Assembly (NCBI GenBank): GCA_035771165.1
Contig: JAWNZC010000100.1
Span: 3,049,501-3,113,500, forward strand
From: Paragorgia papillata
Lineage: Eukaryota > Cnidaria > Anthozoa > Scleralcyonacea > Coralliidae
DNA: 64,000 nucleotides
Direction: 5' to 3'
The translations under genes were made by a program, and so were the position numbers. Numbering within the stretch: position 1 is the stretch's first letter; the number at the start of each line of letters is the position of its first letter. This document shows, in pieces, positions 20,222 to 34,549 of this stretch. A model generated the notes under the pieces. The model made no database searches and had not been told where the DNA came from. It worked only from the letters and a program-made list of their open reading frames with translations.

Positions 20222-23200
20222 CGTAGAAATGAAGGGCAGAGCATAGAAATTAAAGTACAGAGCGTAGAAATGAAGTGCAGAGCGCAGAAAGTAAAATACA
20301 GAGCGTAGAAATGAAGTGCAGAGCGTAGAAAGTAAAGTACTGAGCGTAGAAAGTAAAGTACAAAGCGTAGAAATGAAGTGCAGAGCGTAGAAATGAAGTA
20401 CAGAGCGTAGAAAGTAAAGTACAGAGCGTAGAATGTAAAGTACAGAATGTAGAAATGAAGTACAGAGCGTAGGAAGTAAAGTACAGAGCGTAGAAAGTTA
20501 AGTACAGAGCATAGAAAGTAAAGTGCAGAACGTAGAAATGAAGTACAGAGCGTAGAAAGTAAAGTCCAGAGTGTAGAAAGTAAAGTACAGAGCGTAGACA
20601 GTTAAGTACAGAGCGTAGAAATGAAGTGTAGAGCGTAGAAAGTAAAGTACAGAGCGTAGAAAGTAAAGTACAGAGCGTAGAAATGAAGTACAGAGCGTAG
20701 AAAGTAAAGTACAGAGCGTAGAAAGTAAAGTACAGAGCGTAGAAAGTTAAGTACAGAGCATAGAAAGTAAAGTGCAGAACGTAGAAATGAAGTACAGAGC
20801 GTAGAAAGTAAAGTCCAGAGTGTAGAAAGTAAAGTACAGAGCGTAGAAAGTTAAGTACAGAGCGTAGAAATGAAGTGTAGAGCGTAGAAAGTAAAGTGCA
20901 GAGCGTAGAGAGTAAAGTACAGAGCGTAGAAATGAAGTGCAGAGTGTAGAAAGTAAAGTCCAGAGTGTAGACATGAAGTGCAGAGCGTACAAATGAAGTG
21001 TAGTGCGTAGAAAGTAAAGTACAGAGCGTAGAAAGTAAAGTACAGAGCGTAGAAATGAAGTGCAGAGTGTAGAAAGTAAAGTCCAGAGTGTAGATACGAA
21101 GTGCAGAGCGTAGAAATGAAGTGTAGTGCGTAGAAAGTAAAGTACAGGGCGTAGAAAGTAAAGTACAGAGCGTAGAAAGTAAAGTACAGAGCGTAGAAAT
21201 GAAGTGCAGAGTGTAGAAAGTAAAGTCCAGAGTGTAGACATGAAGTGCAGAGCGTAGAAATGAAGTGTAGAGCGTAGAAAGTAAAGTACAGAGCGTAGAA
21301 AGTAAAGTACATAGCGTAGAAATGAAGTGCAGAGCGTAGAAAGTAAAGTACAGAGCGTAGAAAGTAAAGTACAGAGCGTAGAAATTAAGTGCAGAGCGTA
21401 GAAATGAAGTGTAGAGCGTAGAAAGTAAAGTACAGAGCGTAGAAATGAAGTGCAGAGCGTAGAAAGTAAAGTACAGAGCGTAGAAAGTAAAGTACATAGC
21501 GTAGAAATGAAGTGCAGAGCGTAGAAAGTAAAGTACAGAGCGTAGAAAGTAAAGTACAGAGCGTAGAAATTAAGTGCAGAGCGTAGAAAGTAAAGTACAG
21601 AGCGTAGAAATGAAGGGCAGAGCATAGAAATTAAAGTACAGAGCGTAGAAATGAAGTGCAGAGCGCAGAAAGTAAAATACAGAGCGTAGAAATGAAGTGC
21701 AGAGCGTAGAAAGTAAAGTACTGAGCGTAGAAAGTAAAGTACAAAGCGTAGAAATGAAGTGCAGAGCGTAGAAATGAAGTACAGAGCGTAGAAAGTAAAG
21801 TACAGAGCGTAGAATGTAAAGTACAGAATGTAGAAATGAAGTACAGAGCGTAGGAAGTAAAGTACAGAGCGTAGAAAGTTAAGTACAGAGCATAGAAAGT
21901 AAAGTGCAGAACGTAGAAATGAAGTACAGAGCGTAGAAAGTAAAGTCCAGAGTGTAGAAAGTAAAGTACAGAGCGTAGAAAGTTAAGTACAGAGCGTAGA
22001 AATGAAGTGTAGAGCGTAGAAAGTAAAGTACAGAGCGTAGAAAGTAAAGTACAGAGCGTAGAAATGAAGTACAAAGCGTAGAAAGTAAAGTACAGAGCGT
22101 AGAAAGTAAAGTACAGAGCGTAGAAAGTTAAGTACAGAGCATAGAAAGTAAAGTGCAGAACGTAGAAATGAAGTACAGAGCGTAGAAAGTAAAGTCCAGA
22201 GTGTAGAAAGTAAAGTACAGAGCGTAGAAAGATAAGTACAGAGCGTAGAAATGAAGTGTAGAGCGTAGAAAGTAAAGTGCAGAGCGTAGAGAGTAAAGTA
22301 CAGAGCGTAGAAATGAAGTGCAGAGTGTAGAAAGTAAAGTCCAGAGTGTAGACATGAAGTGCAGAGCGTACAAATGAAGTGTAGTGCGTAGAAAGTAAAG
22401 TACAGAGCGTAGAAAGTAAAGTACAGAGCGTAGAAATGAAGTGCAGAGTGTAGAAAGTAAAGTCCAGAGTGTAGATACGAAGTGCAGAGCGTAGAAATGA
22501 AGTGTAGTGCGTAGAAAGTAAAGTACAGAGCGTAGAAAGTAAAGTACAGAGCGTAGAAATGAAGTGCAGAGTGTAGAAAGTAAAGTCCAGAGTGTAGACA
22601 TGAAGTGCAGAGCGTAGAAATGAAGTGTAGAGCGTAGAAAGTAAAGTACAGAGCGTAGAAAGTAAAGTACATAGCGTAGAAATGAAGTGCAGAGCGTAGA
22701 AAGTAAAGTACAGAGCGTAGAAAGTAAAGTACAGAGCGTAGAAATTAACTGCAGAGCGTAGAAATGAAGTGTAGAGCGTAGAAAGTAAAGTACAGAGCGT
22801 AGAAAGTAAAGTACATAGCGTAGAAATGAAGTGCAGAGCGTAGAAAGTAAAGTACAGAGCGTAGAAAGTAAAGTACAGAGCGTAGAAATTAAGTGCAGAG
22901 CGTAGAAAGTAAAGTACAGAGCGTAGAAATGAAGGGCAGAGCATAGAAATTAAAGTACAGAGCGTAGAAATGAAGTGCAGAGCGCAGAAAGTAAAATACA
23001 GAGCGTAGAAATGAAGTGCAGAGCGTAGAAAGTAAAGTACTGAGCGTAGAAAGTAAAGTACAAAGCGTAGAAATGAAGTGCAGAGCGTAGAAATGAAGTA
23101 CAGAGCGTAGAAAGTAAAGTACAGAGCGTAGAATGTAAAGTACAGAATGTAGAAATGAAGTACAGAGCGTAGGAAGTAAAGTACAGAGCGTAGAAAGTTA

Positions 23201-25260
23201 AGTACAGAGCATAGAAAGTAAAGTGCAGAACGTAGAAATGAAGTACAGAGCGTAGAAAGTAAAGTCCAGAGTGTAGAAAGTAAAGTACAGAGCGTAGAAA
23301 GTTAAGTACAGAGCGTAGAAATGAAGTGTAGAGCGTAGAAAGTAAAGTACAGAGCGTAGAAAGTAAAGTACAGAGCGTAGAAATGAAGTACAGAGCGTAG
23401 AAAGTAAAGTACAGAGCGTAGAAAGTAAAGTACAGAGCGTAGAAAGTTAAGTACAGAGCATAGAAAGTAAAGTGCAGAACGTAGAAATGAAGTACAGAGC
23501 GTAGAAAGTGAAGTCCAGAGTGTAGAAAGTAAAGTACAGAGCGTAGAAAGTTAAGTACAGAGCGTAGAAATGAAGTGTAGAGCGTAGAAAGTAAAGTGCA
23601 GAGCGTAGAGAGTAAAGTACAGAGCGTAGAAATGAAGTGCAGAGTGTAGAAAGTAAAGTCCAGAGTGTAGACATGAAGTGCAGAGCGTACAAATGAAGTG
23701 TAGTGCGTAGAAAGTAAAGTACAGAGCGTAGAAAGTAAAGTACAGAGCGTAGAAATGAAGTGCAGAGTGTAGAAAGTAAAGTCCAGAGTGTAGATACGAA
23801 GTGCAGAGCGTAGAAATGAAGTGTAGTGCGTAGAAAGTAAAGTACAGAGCGTAGAAAGTAAAGTACAGAGCGTAGAAAGTAAAGTACAGAGCGTAGAAAT
23901 GAAGTGCAGAGTGTAGAAAGTAAAGTCCAGAGTGTAGACATGAAGTGCAGAGCGTAGAAATGAAGTGTAGAGCGTAGAAAGTAAAGTACAGAGCGTAGAA
24001 AGTAAAGTACATAGCGTAGAAATGAAGTGCAGAGCGTAGAAAGTAAAGTACAGAGCGTAGAAAGTAAAGTACAGAGCGTAGAAATTAAGTGCAGAGCGTA
24101 GAAATGAAGTGTAGAGCGTAGAAAGTAAAGTACAGAGCGTAGAAATGAAGTGCAGAGCGTAGAAAGTAAAGTACAGAGCGTAGAAAGTAAAGTACATAGC
24201 GTAGAAATGAAGTGCAGAGCGTAGAAAGTAAAGTACAGAGCGTAGAAAGTAAAGTACAGAGCGTAGAAATTAAGTGCAGAGCGTAGAAAGTAAAGTACAG
24301 AGCGTAGAAATGAAGGGCAGAGCATAGAAATTAAAGTACAGAGCGTAGAAATGAAGTGCAGAGCGCAGAAAGTAAAATACAGAGCGTAGAAATGAAGTGC
24401 AGAGCGTAGAAAGTAAAGTACTGAGCGTAGAAAGTAAAGTACAAAGCGTAGAAATGAAGTGCAGAGCGTAGAAATGAAGTACAGAGCGTAGAAAGTAAAG
24501 TACAGAGCGTAGAATGTAAAGTACAGAATGTAGAAATGAAGTACAGAGCGTAGGAAGTAAAGTACAGAGCGTAGAAAGTTAAGTACAGAGCATAGAAAGT
24601 AAAGTGCAGAACGTAGAAATGAAGTACAGAGCGTAGAAAGTAAAGTCCAGAGTGTAGAAAGTAAAGTACAGAGCGTAGAAAGTTAAGTACAGAGCGTAGA
24701 AATGAAGTGTAGAGCGTAGAAAGTAAAGTACAGAGCGTAGAAAGTAAAGTACAGAGCGTAGAAATGAAGTACAAAGCGTAGAAAGTAAAGTACAGAGCGT
24801 AGAAAGTAAAGTACAGAGCGTAGAAAGTTAAGTACAGAGCATAGAAAGTAAAGTGCAGAACGTAGAAATGAAGTACAGAGCGTAGAAAGTAAAGTCCAGA
24901 GTGTAGAAAGTAAAGTACAGAGCGTAGAAAGTTAAGTACAGAGCGTAGAAATGAAGTGTAGAGCGTAGAAAGTAAAGTGCAGAGCGTAGAGAGTAAAGTC
25001 CAGAGTGTAGACATGAAGTGCAGAGCGTACAAATGAAGTGTAGTGCGTAGAAAGTAAAGTACAGAGCGTAGAAAGTAAAGTACAGAGCGTAGAAATGAAG
25101 TGCAGAGTGTAGAAAGTAAAGTCCAGAGTGTAGATACGAAGTGCAGAGCGTAGAAATGAAGTGTAGTGCGTAGAAAGTAAAGTACAGAGCGTAGAAAGTA
25201 AAGTACAGAGCGTAGAAATGAAGTGCAGAGTGTAGAAAGTAAAGTACAGAGTGTAGACAT
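20222..25260. repeat. higher-order repeat territory, 2700-bp period (1380 + 1320)
   Basis: The marker GAAGGGCAGAGCATAG occurs near 20231, 21612, 22931 and 24312, so spacings alternate 1381, 1319, 1381. Sequence from 20222 is repeated at +2700 almost base for base over more than 2 kb; I noticed only single-base differences (for example near 20610 and 21148). The second copy ends early, with a deletion of about 60 bp near 24999. Near-identity implies recent amplification or homogenisation. Confidence 0.92.
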
Positions 25261-25261
25261 G

Positions 25262-28200
25262 AAGTGCAGAGCGTAGAAATGAAGTGTAGAGCGTAGAAAG
25301 TAAAGTACAGAGCGTAGAAAGTAAAGTACAGAGCGTAGAAATTAAGTACAGAGCGTAGAAATGAAGTGCAGAGCGTAGAAAGTAAAGTACAGAGCGCAGA
25401 AAGTAAAGTACACAGCGTAGAAATGAAGTGCAGAGCGTAGAAAGTAAAGTTCAGAGCGTAGAAAATAAAGTACAGAGCGCAGAAATTAAGTGCAGAGCGT
25501 AGAAAGTAAAGTACAGAGCGTAGAAATTAAAGTACAGAATGTAGAAATGAAGTACAGAGCGTAGAAAGTAAAGTACAGAGCGTAGCAAGTTAAGTACAGA
25601 GCATAGAAAGTAAAGTGCAGAACGTAGAAATGAAGTACAGAGCGTAGAAAGTAAAGTCCAGAGTGTAGAAAGTAAAGTACAGAGCGTAGAAAGTTAAGTA
25701 CAGAGCGTAGAAATGAAGTGTAGAGCGTAGAAAGTAAAGTCAGAGCGTAGAAAGTAAAGTCCAGAGTGTAGAAAGTAAAGTACAGAGCGTAGAAAGTTAA
25801 GTACAGAGCGTAGAAATGAAGTGTAGAGCGTAGAAAGTAAAGTACAGAGCGTAGAAAGTAAAGTACAGAGCGTAGAAATGAAGTGCAGAGCGTAGAAAGT
25901 AAAGTACAGAGCGTAGAAAGTAAAGTACAGAGCGTAGAAAGTTAAGTACACAGCATAAAAAGTAAAGTGCAGAACGTAGAAATGAAGTACAGAGCGTAGA
26001 AAGTAAAGTCCAGAGTGTAGAAAGTAAAGTACAGAGCGTAGAAAGTTAAGTACAGAGCGTAGAAATGAAGTGTAGAGCGTAGAAAGTAAAGTGCAGGGCG
26101 TAGAGAGTAAAGTACAGAGCGTAGAAATGAAGTGCAGAGTGTAGAAAGTAAAGTCCAGAGTGTAGACATGAAGTGCAGAGCGTAGAAATGAAGTGTAGTG
26201 CGTAGAAAGTAAAGTACAGAGCGTAGAAAGTAAAGTACAGAGCGTAGAAATTAAGTACAGAGCGTAGAAATGAACTGCAGAGCGTAGAAAGTAAAGTACA
26301 GAGCGCAGAAAGTAAAGTACAGAGCGTAGAAATGAAGTGCAGAGCGTAGAAAGTAAAGTTCAGAGCGTAGAAAATAAAGTACAGAGCGCAGAAATTAAGT
26401 GCAGAGCGTAGAAAGTAAAGTACAGAGCGTAGAAATTAAAGTACAGAATGTAGAAATGAAGTACAGAGCGTAGAAAGTAAAGTACAGAGCGTAGCAAGTT
26501 AAGTACAGAGCATAGAAAGTAAAGTGCAGAACGTAGAAATGAAGTACAGAGCGTAGAAAGTAAAGTCCAGAGTGTAGAAAGTAAAGTACAGAGCGTAGAA
26601 AGTTAAGTACAGAGCGTAGAAATGAAGTGTAGAGCGTAGAAAGTAAAGTCAGAGCGTAGAAAGTAAAGTCCAGAGTGTAGAAAGTAAAGTACAGAGCGTA
26701 GAAAGTTAAGTACAGAGCGTAGAAATGAAGTGTAGAGCGTAGAAAGTAAAGTAACAAACGTAGAAAGTAAAGTACAGAGCGTAGAAATGAAGTGCAGAGC
26801 GTAGAAAGTAAAGTACAGAGCGTAGAAAGTAAAGTACAGAGCGTAGAAAGTTAAGTACAGAGCATAAAAAGTAAAGTGCAGAACGTAGAAATGAAGTACA
26901 GAGCGTAGAAAGTAAAGTCCAGAGTGTAGAAAGTAAAGTACAGAGCGTAGAAAGTTAAGTACAGAGCGTAGAAATGAAGTGTAGAGCGTAGAAAGTAAAG
27001 TGCAGAGCGTAGAGAGAGTAAAGTACAGAGCGTAGAAATGAAGTGCAGAGTGTAGAAAGTAAAGTCCAGAGTGTAGACATGAAGTGCAGAGCGTAGAAAT
27101 GAAGTGTAGTGCGTAGAAAGTAAAGTACAGAGCGTAGAAAGTAAAGTACAGAGCGTAGAAATGAAGTGCAGAGTGTAGAAAGTAAAGTCCAGAGTGTAGA
27201 CATGAAGTGCAGCGCGTAGAAATGAAGTGTAGAAAGTAAAGTACAGAGCGTAGAAAGTAAAGTACATAGCGTAGAAATGAAGTGCAGAGCGTAGAAAGTA
27301 AAGTACAGAGCGTAGAAATTAAGTGCAGAGCGTAGAAATGAAGTGTAGAGCGTAGAAAGTAAAGTACAGAGCGTAGAAATGAAGTGCAGAGCGTAGAAAG
27401 TAAAGTACTGAGCGTAGAAAGTAAAGTACAAAGCGTAGAAATGAAGTGCAGAGCGTAGAAATGAAGTACCGAGCGTAGAAAGTAAAGGACAGAGCGTAGA
27501 AAGTAAAGTACAGAGCGTAGAAATGAAGTACAGAGCGTAGAAAGTAAAGTACATAGCGTAGAAATGAAGTGCAGAGCGTAGAAAGTAAAGTACAGAGCGT
27601 AGAAAGTAAAGTACAGAGCGTAGAAATTAAGTACAGAGCGTAGAAATGAAGTGCAGAGCGTAGAAAGTAAAGTACAGAGCGCAGAAAGTAAAGTACAGAG
27701 CGTAGAAATGAAGTGCAGAGCGTAGAAAGTAAAGTTCAGAGCGTAGAAAATAAAGTACAGAGCGCAGAAATTAAGTGCAGAGCGTAGAAAGTAAAGTACA
27801 GAGCGTAGAAATTAAAGTACAGAATGTAGAAATGAAGTACAGAGCGTAGAAAGTAAAGTACAGAGCGTAGCAAGTTAAGTACAGAGCATAGAAAGTAAAG
27901 TGCAGAACGTAGAAATGAAGTACAGAGCGTAGAAAGTAAAGTCCAGAGTGTAGAAAGTAAAGTACAGAGCGTAGAAAGTTAAGTACAGAGCGTAGAAATG
28001 AAGTGTAGAGCGTAGAAAGTAAAGTCAGAGCGTAGAAAGTAAAGTCCAGAGTGTAGAAAGTAAAGTACAGAGCGTAGAAAGTTAAGTACAGAGCGTAGAA
28101 ATGAAGTGTAGAGCGTAGAAAGTAAAGTACAGAGCGTAGAAAGTAAAGTACAGAGCGTAGAAATGAAGTACAGAGCGTAGAAAGTAAAGTACATAGCGTA

Positions 28201-31200
28201 GAAATGAAGTGCAGAGCGTAGAAAGTAAAGTACAGAGCGTAGAAAGTAAAGTACAGAGCGTAGAAATTAAGTACAGAGCGTAGAAATGAAGTGCAGAGCG
28301 TAGAAAGTAAAGTACAGAGCGCAGAAAGTAAAGTACAGAGCGTAGAAATGAAGTGCAGAGCGTAGAAAGTAAAGTTCAGAGCGTAGAAAATAAAGTACAG
28401 AGCGCAGAAATTAAGTGCAGAGCGTAGAAAGTAAAGTACAGAGCGTAGAAATTAAAGTACAGAATGTAGAAATGAAGTACAGAGCGTAGAAAGTAAAGTA
28501 CAGAGCGTAGCAAGTTAAGTACAGAGCATAGAAAGTAAAGTGCAGAACGTAGAAATGAAGTACAGAGCGTAGAAAGTAAAGTCCAGAGTGTAGAAAGTAA
28601 AGTACAGAGCGTAGAAAGTTAAGTACAGAGCGTAGAAATGAAGTGTAGAGCGTAGAAAGTAAAGTCAGAGCGTAGAAAGTAAAGTCCAGAGTGTAGAAAG
28701 TAAAGTACAGAGCGTAGAAAGTTAAGTACAGAGCGTAGAAATGAAGTGTAGAGCGTAGAAAGTAAAGTACAGAGCGTAGAAAGTAAAGTACAGAGCGTAG
28801 AAATGAAGTGCAGAGCGTAGAAAGTAAAGTACAGAGCGTAGAAAGTAAAGTACAGAGCGTAGAAAGTTAAGTACACAGCATAAAAAGTAAAGTGCAGAAC
28901 GTAGAAATGAAGTACAGAGCGTAGAAAGTAAAGTCCAGAGTGTAGAAAGTAAAGTACAGAGCGTAGAAAGTTAAGTACAGAGCGTAGAAATGAAGTGTAG
29001 AGCGTAGAAAGTAAAGTGCAGGGCGTAGAGAGTAAAGTACAGAGCGTAGAAATGAAGTGCAGAGTGTAGAAAGTAAAGTCCAGAGTGTAGACATGAAGTG
29101 CAGAGCGTAGAAATGAAGTGTAGTGCGTAGAAAGTAAAGTACAGAGCGTAGAAAGTAAAGTACAGAGCGTAGAAATTAAGTACAGAGCGTAGAAATGAAG
29201 TGCAGAGCGTAGAAAGTAAAGTACAGAGCGCAGAAAGTAAAGTACAGAGCGTAGAAATGAAGTGCAGAGCGTAGAAATGAAGTGTAGTGCGTAGAAAGTA
29301 AAGTACAGAGCGTAGAAAGTAAAGTACAGAGCGTAGAAATGAAGTGCAGAGTGTAGAAAGTAAAGTACAGAGTGTAGACATGAAGTGCAGAGCGTAGAAA
29401 TGAAGTGTAGAGCGTAGAAAGTAAAGTACAGAGCGTAGAAAGTAAAGTACAGAGCGTAGAAATTAAGTACAGAGCGTAGAAATGAAGTGCAGAGCGTAGA
29501 AAGTAAAGTACAGAGCGCAGAAAGTAAAGTACACAGCGTAGAAATGAAGTGCAGAGCGTAGAAAGTAAAGTTCAGAGCGTAGAAAATAAAGTACAGAGCG
29601 CAGAAATTAAGTGCAGAGCGTAGAAAGTAAAGTACAGAGCGTAGAAATTAAAGTACAGAATGTAGAAATGAAGTACAGAGCGTAGAAAGTAAAGTACAGA
29701 GCGTAGCAAGTTAAGTACAGAGCATAGAAAGTAAAGTGCAGAACGTAGAAATGAAGTACAGAGCGTAGAAAGTAAAGTCCAGAGTGTAGAAAGTAAAGTA
29801 CAGAGCGTAGAAAGTTAAGTACAGAGCGTAGAAATGAAGTGTAGAGCGTAGAAAGTAAAGTCAGAGCGTAGAAAGTAAAGTCCAGAGTGTAGAAAGTAAA
29901 GTACAGAGCGTAGAAAGTTAAGTACAGAGCGTAGAAATGAAGTGTAGAGCGTAGAAAGTAAAGTACAGAGCGTAGAAAGTTAAGTACAGAGCGTAGAAAT
30001 GAAGTGTAGAGCGTAGAAAGTAAAGTACAGAGCGTAGAAAGTAAAGTACAGAGCGTAGAAATGAAGTGCAGAGCGTAGAAAGTAAAGTACAGAGCGTAGA
30101 AAGTAAAGTACAGAGCGTAGAAAGTTAAGTACACAGCATAAAAAGTAAAGTGCAGAACGTAGAAATGAAGTACAGAGCGTAGAAAGTAAAGTCCAGAGTG
30201 TAGAAAGTAAAGTACAGAGCGTAGAAAGTTAAGTACAGAGCGTAGAAATGAAGTGTAGAGCGTAGAAAGTAAAGTGCAGGGCGTAGAGAGTAAAGTACAG
30301 AGCGTAGAAATGAAGTGCAGAGTGTAGAAAGTAAAGTCCAGAGTGTAGACATGAAGTGCAGAGCGTAGAAATGAAGTGTAGTGCGTAGAAAGTAAAGTAC
30401 AGAGCGTAGAAAGTAAAGTACAGAGCGTAGAAATTAAGTACAGAGCGTAGAAATGAACTGCAGAGCGTAGAAAGTAAAGTACAGAGCGCAGAAAGTAAAG
30501 TACAGAGCGTAGAAATGAAGTGCAGAGCGTAGAAAGTAAAGTTCAGAGCGTAGAAAATAAAGTACAGAGCGCAGAAATTAAGTGCAGAGCGTAGAAAGTA
30601 AAGTACAGAGCGTAGAAATTAAAGTACAGAATGTAGAAATGAAGTACAGAGCGTAGAAAGTAAAGTACAGAGCGTAGCAAGTTAAGTACAGAGCATAGAA
30701 AGTAAAGTGCAGAACGTAGAAATGAAGTACAGAGCGTAGAAAGTAAAGTCCAGAGTGTAGAAAGTAAAGTACAGAGCGTAGAAAGTTAAGTACAGAGCGT
30801 AGAAATGAAGTGTAGAGCGTAGAAAGTAAAGTCAGAGCGTAGAAAGTAAAGTCCAGAGTGTAGAAAGTAAAGTACAGAGCGTAGAAAGTTAAGTACAGAG
30901 CGTAGAAATGAAGTGTAGAGCGTAGAAAGTAAAGTAACAAACGTAGAAAGTAAAGTACAGAGCGTAGAAATGAAGTGCAGAGCGTAGAAAGTAAAGTACA
31001 GAGCGTAGAAAGTAAAGTACAGAGCGTAGAAAGTTAAGTACAGAGCATAAAAAGTAAAGTGCAGAACGTAGAAATGAAGTACAGAGCGTAGAAAGTAAAG
31101 TCCAGAGTGTAGAAAGTAAAGTACAGAGCGTAGAAAGTTAAGTACAGAGCGTAGAAATGAAGTGTAGAGCGTAGAAAGTAAAGTGCAGAGCGTAGAGAGT

Positions 31201-34060
31201 AAAGTACAGAGCGTAGAAATGAAGTGCAGAGTGTAGAAAGTAAAGTCCAGAGTGTAGACATGAAGTGCAGAGCGTAGAAATGAAGTGTAGTGCGTAGAAA
31301 GTAAAGTACAGAGCGTAGAAAGTAAAGTACAGAGCGTAGAAATGAAGTGCAGAGTGTAGAAAGTAAAGTCCAGAGTGTAGACATGAAGTGCAGCGCGTAG
31401 AAATGAAGTGTAGAAAGTAAAGTACAGAGCGTAGAAAGTAAAGTACATAGCGTAGAAATGAAGTGCAGAGCGTAGAAAGTAAAGTACAGAGCGTAGAAAT
31501 TAAGTGCAGAGCGTAGAAATGAAGTGTAGAGCGTAGAAAGTAAAGTACAGAGCGTAGAAATGAAGTGCAGAGCGTAGAAAGTAAAGTACTGAGCGTAGAA
31601 AGTAAAGTACAAAGCGTAGAAATGAAGTGCAGAGCGTAGAAATGAAGTACCGAGCGTAGAAAGTAAAGGACAGAGCGTAGAAAGTAAAGTACAGAGCGTA
31701 GAAATGAAGTACAGAGCGTAGAAAGTAAAGTACATAGCGTAGAAATGAAGTGCAGAGCGTAGAAAGTAAAGTACAGAGCGTAGAAAGTAAAGTACAGAGC
31801 GTAGAAATTAAGTACAGAGCGTAGAAATGAAGTGCAGAGCGTAGAAAGTAAAGTACAGAGCGCAGAAAGTAAAGTACAGAGCGTAGAAATGAAGTGCAGA
31901 GCGTAGAAGGTAAAGTTCAGAGCGTAGAAAATAAAGTACAGAGCGCAGAAATTAAGTGCAGAGCGTAGAAAGTAAAGTACAGAGCGTAGAAATTAAAGTA
32001 CAGAATGTAGAAATGAAGTACAGAGCGTAGAAAGTAAAGTACAGAGCGTAGCAAGTTAAGTACAGAGCATAGAAAGTAAAGTGCAGAACGTAGAAATGAA
32101 GTACAGAGCGTAGAAAGTAAAGTCCAGAGTGTAGAAAGTAAAGTACAGAGCGTAGAAAGTTAAGTACAGAGCGTAGAAATGAAGTGTAGAGCGTAGAAAG
32201 TAAAGTCAGAGCGTAGAAAGTAAAGTCCAGAGTGTAGAAAGTAAAGTACAGAGCGTAGAAAGTTAAGTACAGAGCGTAGAAATGAAGTGTAGAGCGTAGA
32301 AAGTAAAGTACAGAGCGTAGAAAGTAAAGTACAGAGCGTAGAAATGAAGTACAGAGCGTAGAAAGTAAAGTACATAGCGTAGAAATGAAGTGCAGAGCGT
32401 AGAAAGTAAAGTACAGAGCGTAGAAAGTAAAGTACAGAGCGTAGAAATTAAGTACAGAGCGTAGAAATGAAGTGCAGAGCGTAGAAAGTAAAGTACAGAG
32501 CGCAGAAAGTAAAGTACAGAGCGTAGAAATGAAGTGCAGAGCGTAGAAAGTAAAGTTCAGAGCGTAGAAAATAAAGTACAGAGCGCAGAAATTAAGTGCA
32601 GAGCGTAGAAAGTAAAGTACAGAGCGTAGAAATTAAAGTACAGAATGTAGAAATGAAGTACAGAGCGTAGAAAGTAAAGTACAGAGCGTAGCAAGTTAAG
32701 TACAGAGCATAGAAAGTAAAGTGCAGAACGTAGAAATGAAGTACAGAGCGTAGAAAGTAAAGTCCAGAGTGTAGAAAGTAAAGTACAGAGCGTAGAAAGT
32801 TAAGTACAGAGCGTAGAAATGAAGTGTAGAGCGTAGAAAGTAAAGTCAGAGCGTAGAAAGTAAAGTCCAGAGTGTAGAAAGTAAAGTACAGAGCGTAGAA
32901 AGTTAAGTACAGAGCGTAGAAATGAAGTGTAGAGCGTAGAAAGTAAAGTACAGAGCGTAGAAAGTAAAGTACAGAGCGTAGAAATGAAGTGCAGAGCGTA
33001 GAAAGTAAAGTACAGAGCGTAGAAAGTAAAGTACAGAGCGTAGAAAGTTAAGTACACAGCATAAAAAGTAAAGTGCAGAACGTAGAAATGAAGTACAGAG
33101 CGTAGAAAGTAAAGTCCAGAGTGTAGAAAGTAAAGTACAGAGCGTAGAAAGTTAAGTACAGAGCGTAGAAATGAAGTGTAGAGCGTAGAAAGTAAAGTGC
33201 AGGGCGTAGAGAGTAAAGTACAGAGCGTAGAAATGAAGTGCAGAGTGTAGAAAGTAAAGTCCAGAGTGTAGACATGAAGTGCAGAGCGTAGAAATGAAGT
33301 GTAGTGCGTAGAAAGTAAAGTACAGAGCGTAGAAAGTAAAGTACAGAGCGTAGAAATTAAGTACAGAGCGTAGAAATGAAGTGCAGAGCGTAGAAAGTAA
33401 AGTACAGAGCGCAGAAAGTAAAGTACAGAGCGTAGAAATGAAGTGCAGAGCGTAGAAAGTAAAGTTCAGAGCGTAGAAAATAAAGTACAGAGCGCAGAAA
33501 TTAAGTGCAGAGCGTAGAAAGTAAAGTACAGAGCGTAGAAATTAAAGTACAGAATGTAGAAATGAAGTACAGAGCGTAGAAAGTAAAGTACAGAGCGTAG
33601 CAAGTTAAGTACAGAGCATAGAAAGTAAAGTGCAGAACGTAGAAATGAAGTACAGAGCGTAGAAAGTAAAGTCCAGAGTGTAGAAAGTAAAGTACAGAGC
33701 GTAGAAAGTTAAGTACAGAGCGTAGAAATGAAGTGTAGAGCGTAGAAAGTAAAGTCAGAGCGTAGAAAGTAAAGTCCAGAGTGTAGAAAGTAAAGTACAG
33801 AGCGTAGAAAGTTAAGTACAGAGCGTAGAAATGAAGTGTAGAGCGTAGAAAGTAAAGTAACAAACGTAGAAAGTAAAGTACAGAGCGTAGAAATGAAGTG
33901 CAGAGCGTAGAAAGTAAAGTACAGAGCGTAGAAAGTAAAGTACAGAGCGTAGAAAGTTAAGTACAGAGCATAAAAAGTAAAGTGCAGAACGTAGAAATGA
34001 AGTACAGAGCGTAGAAAGTAAAGTCCAGAGTGTAGAAAGTAAAGTACAGAGCGTAGAAAG
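25262..34060. repeat. higher-order repeat territory, periods about 4182 and 2924 bp
   Basis: Landmark unit series repeat at 25694, 28619 and 32800 (offsets 2925 and 4181) and at 26395, 30578 and 33501 (offsets 4183 and 2923). A rare variant, GTAAAGTAACAAACG, appears near 26748, 30931 and 33854 with the same spacings. The two periods differ by about 1258 bp, so some copies contain or lack a sub-block of that size. A distinguishing unit here is the short AAAGTCAGAGC form, with GCATAAAAAG as another. Confidence 0.88.
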
Positions 34061-34549
34061 TTAAGTACAGAGCGTAGAAATGAAGTGTAGAGCGTAGAAA
34101 GTAAAGTGCAGAGCGTAGAGAGTAAAGTACAGAGCGTAGAAATGAAGTGCAGAGTGTAGAAAGTAAAGTCCAGAGTGTAGACATGAAGTGCAGAGCGTAG
34201 AAATGAAGTGTAGTGCGTAGAAAGTAAAGTACAGAGCGTAGAAAGTAAAGTACAGAGCGTAGAAATGAAGTGCAGAGTGTAGAAAGTAAAGTCCAGAGTG
34301 TAGACATGAAGTGCAGCGCGTAGAAATGAAGTGTAGAAAGTAAAGTACAGAGCGTAGAAAGTAAAGTACATAGCGTAGAAATGAAGTGCAGAGCGTAGAA
34401 AGTAAAGTACAGAGCGTAGAAATTAAGTGCAGAGCGTAGAAATGAAGTGTAGAGCGTAGAAAGTAAAGTACAGAGCGTAGAAATGAAGTGCAGAGCGTAG
34501 AAAGTAAAGTACTGAGCGTAGAAAGTAAAGTACAAAGCGTAGAAATGAA

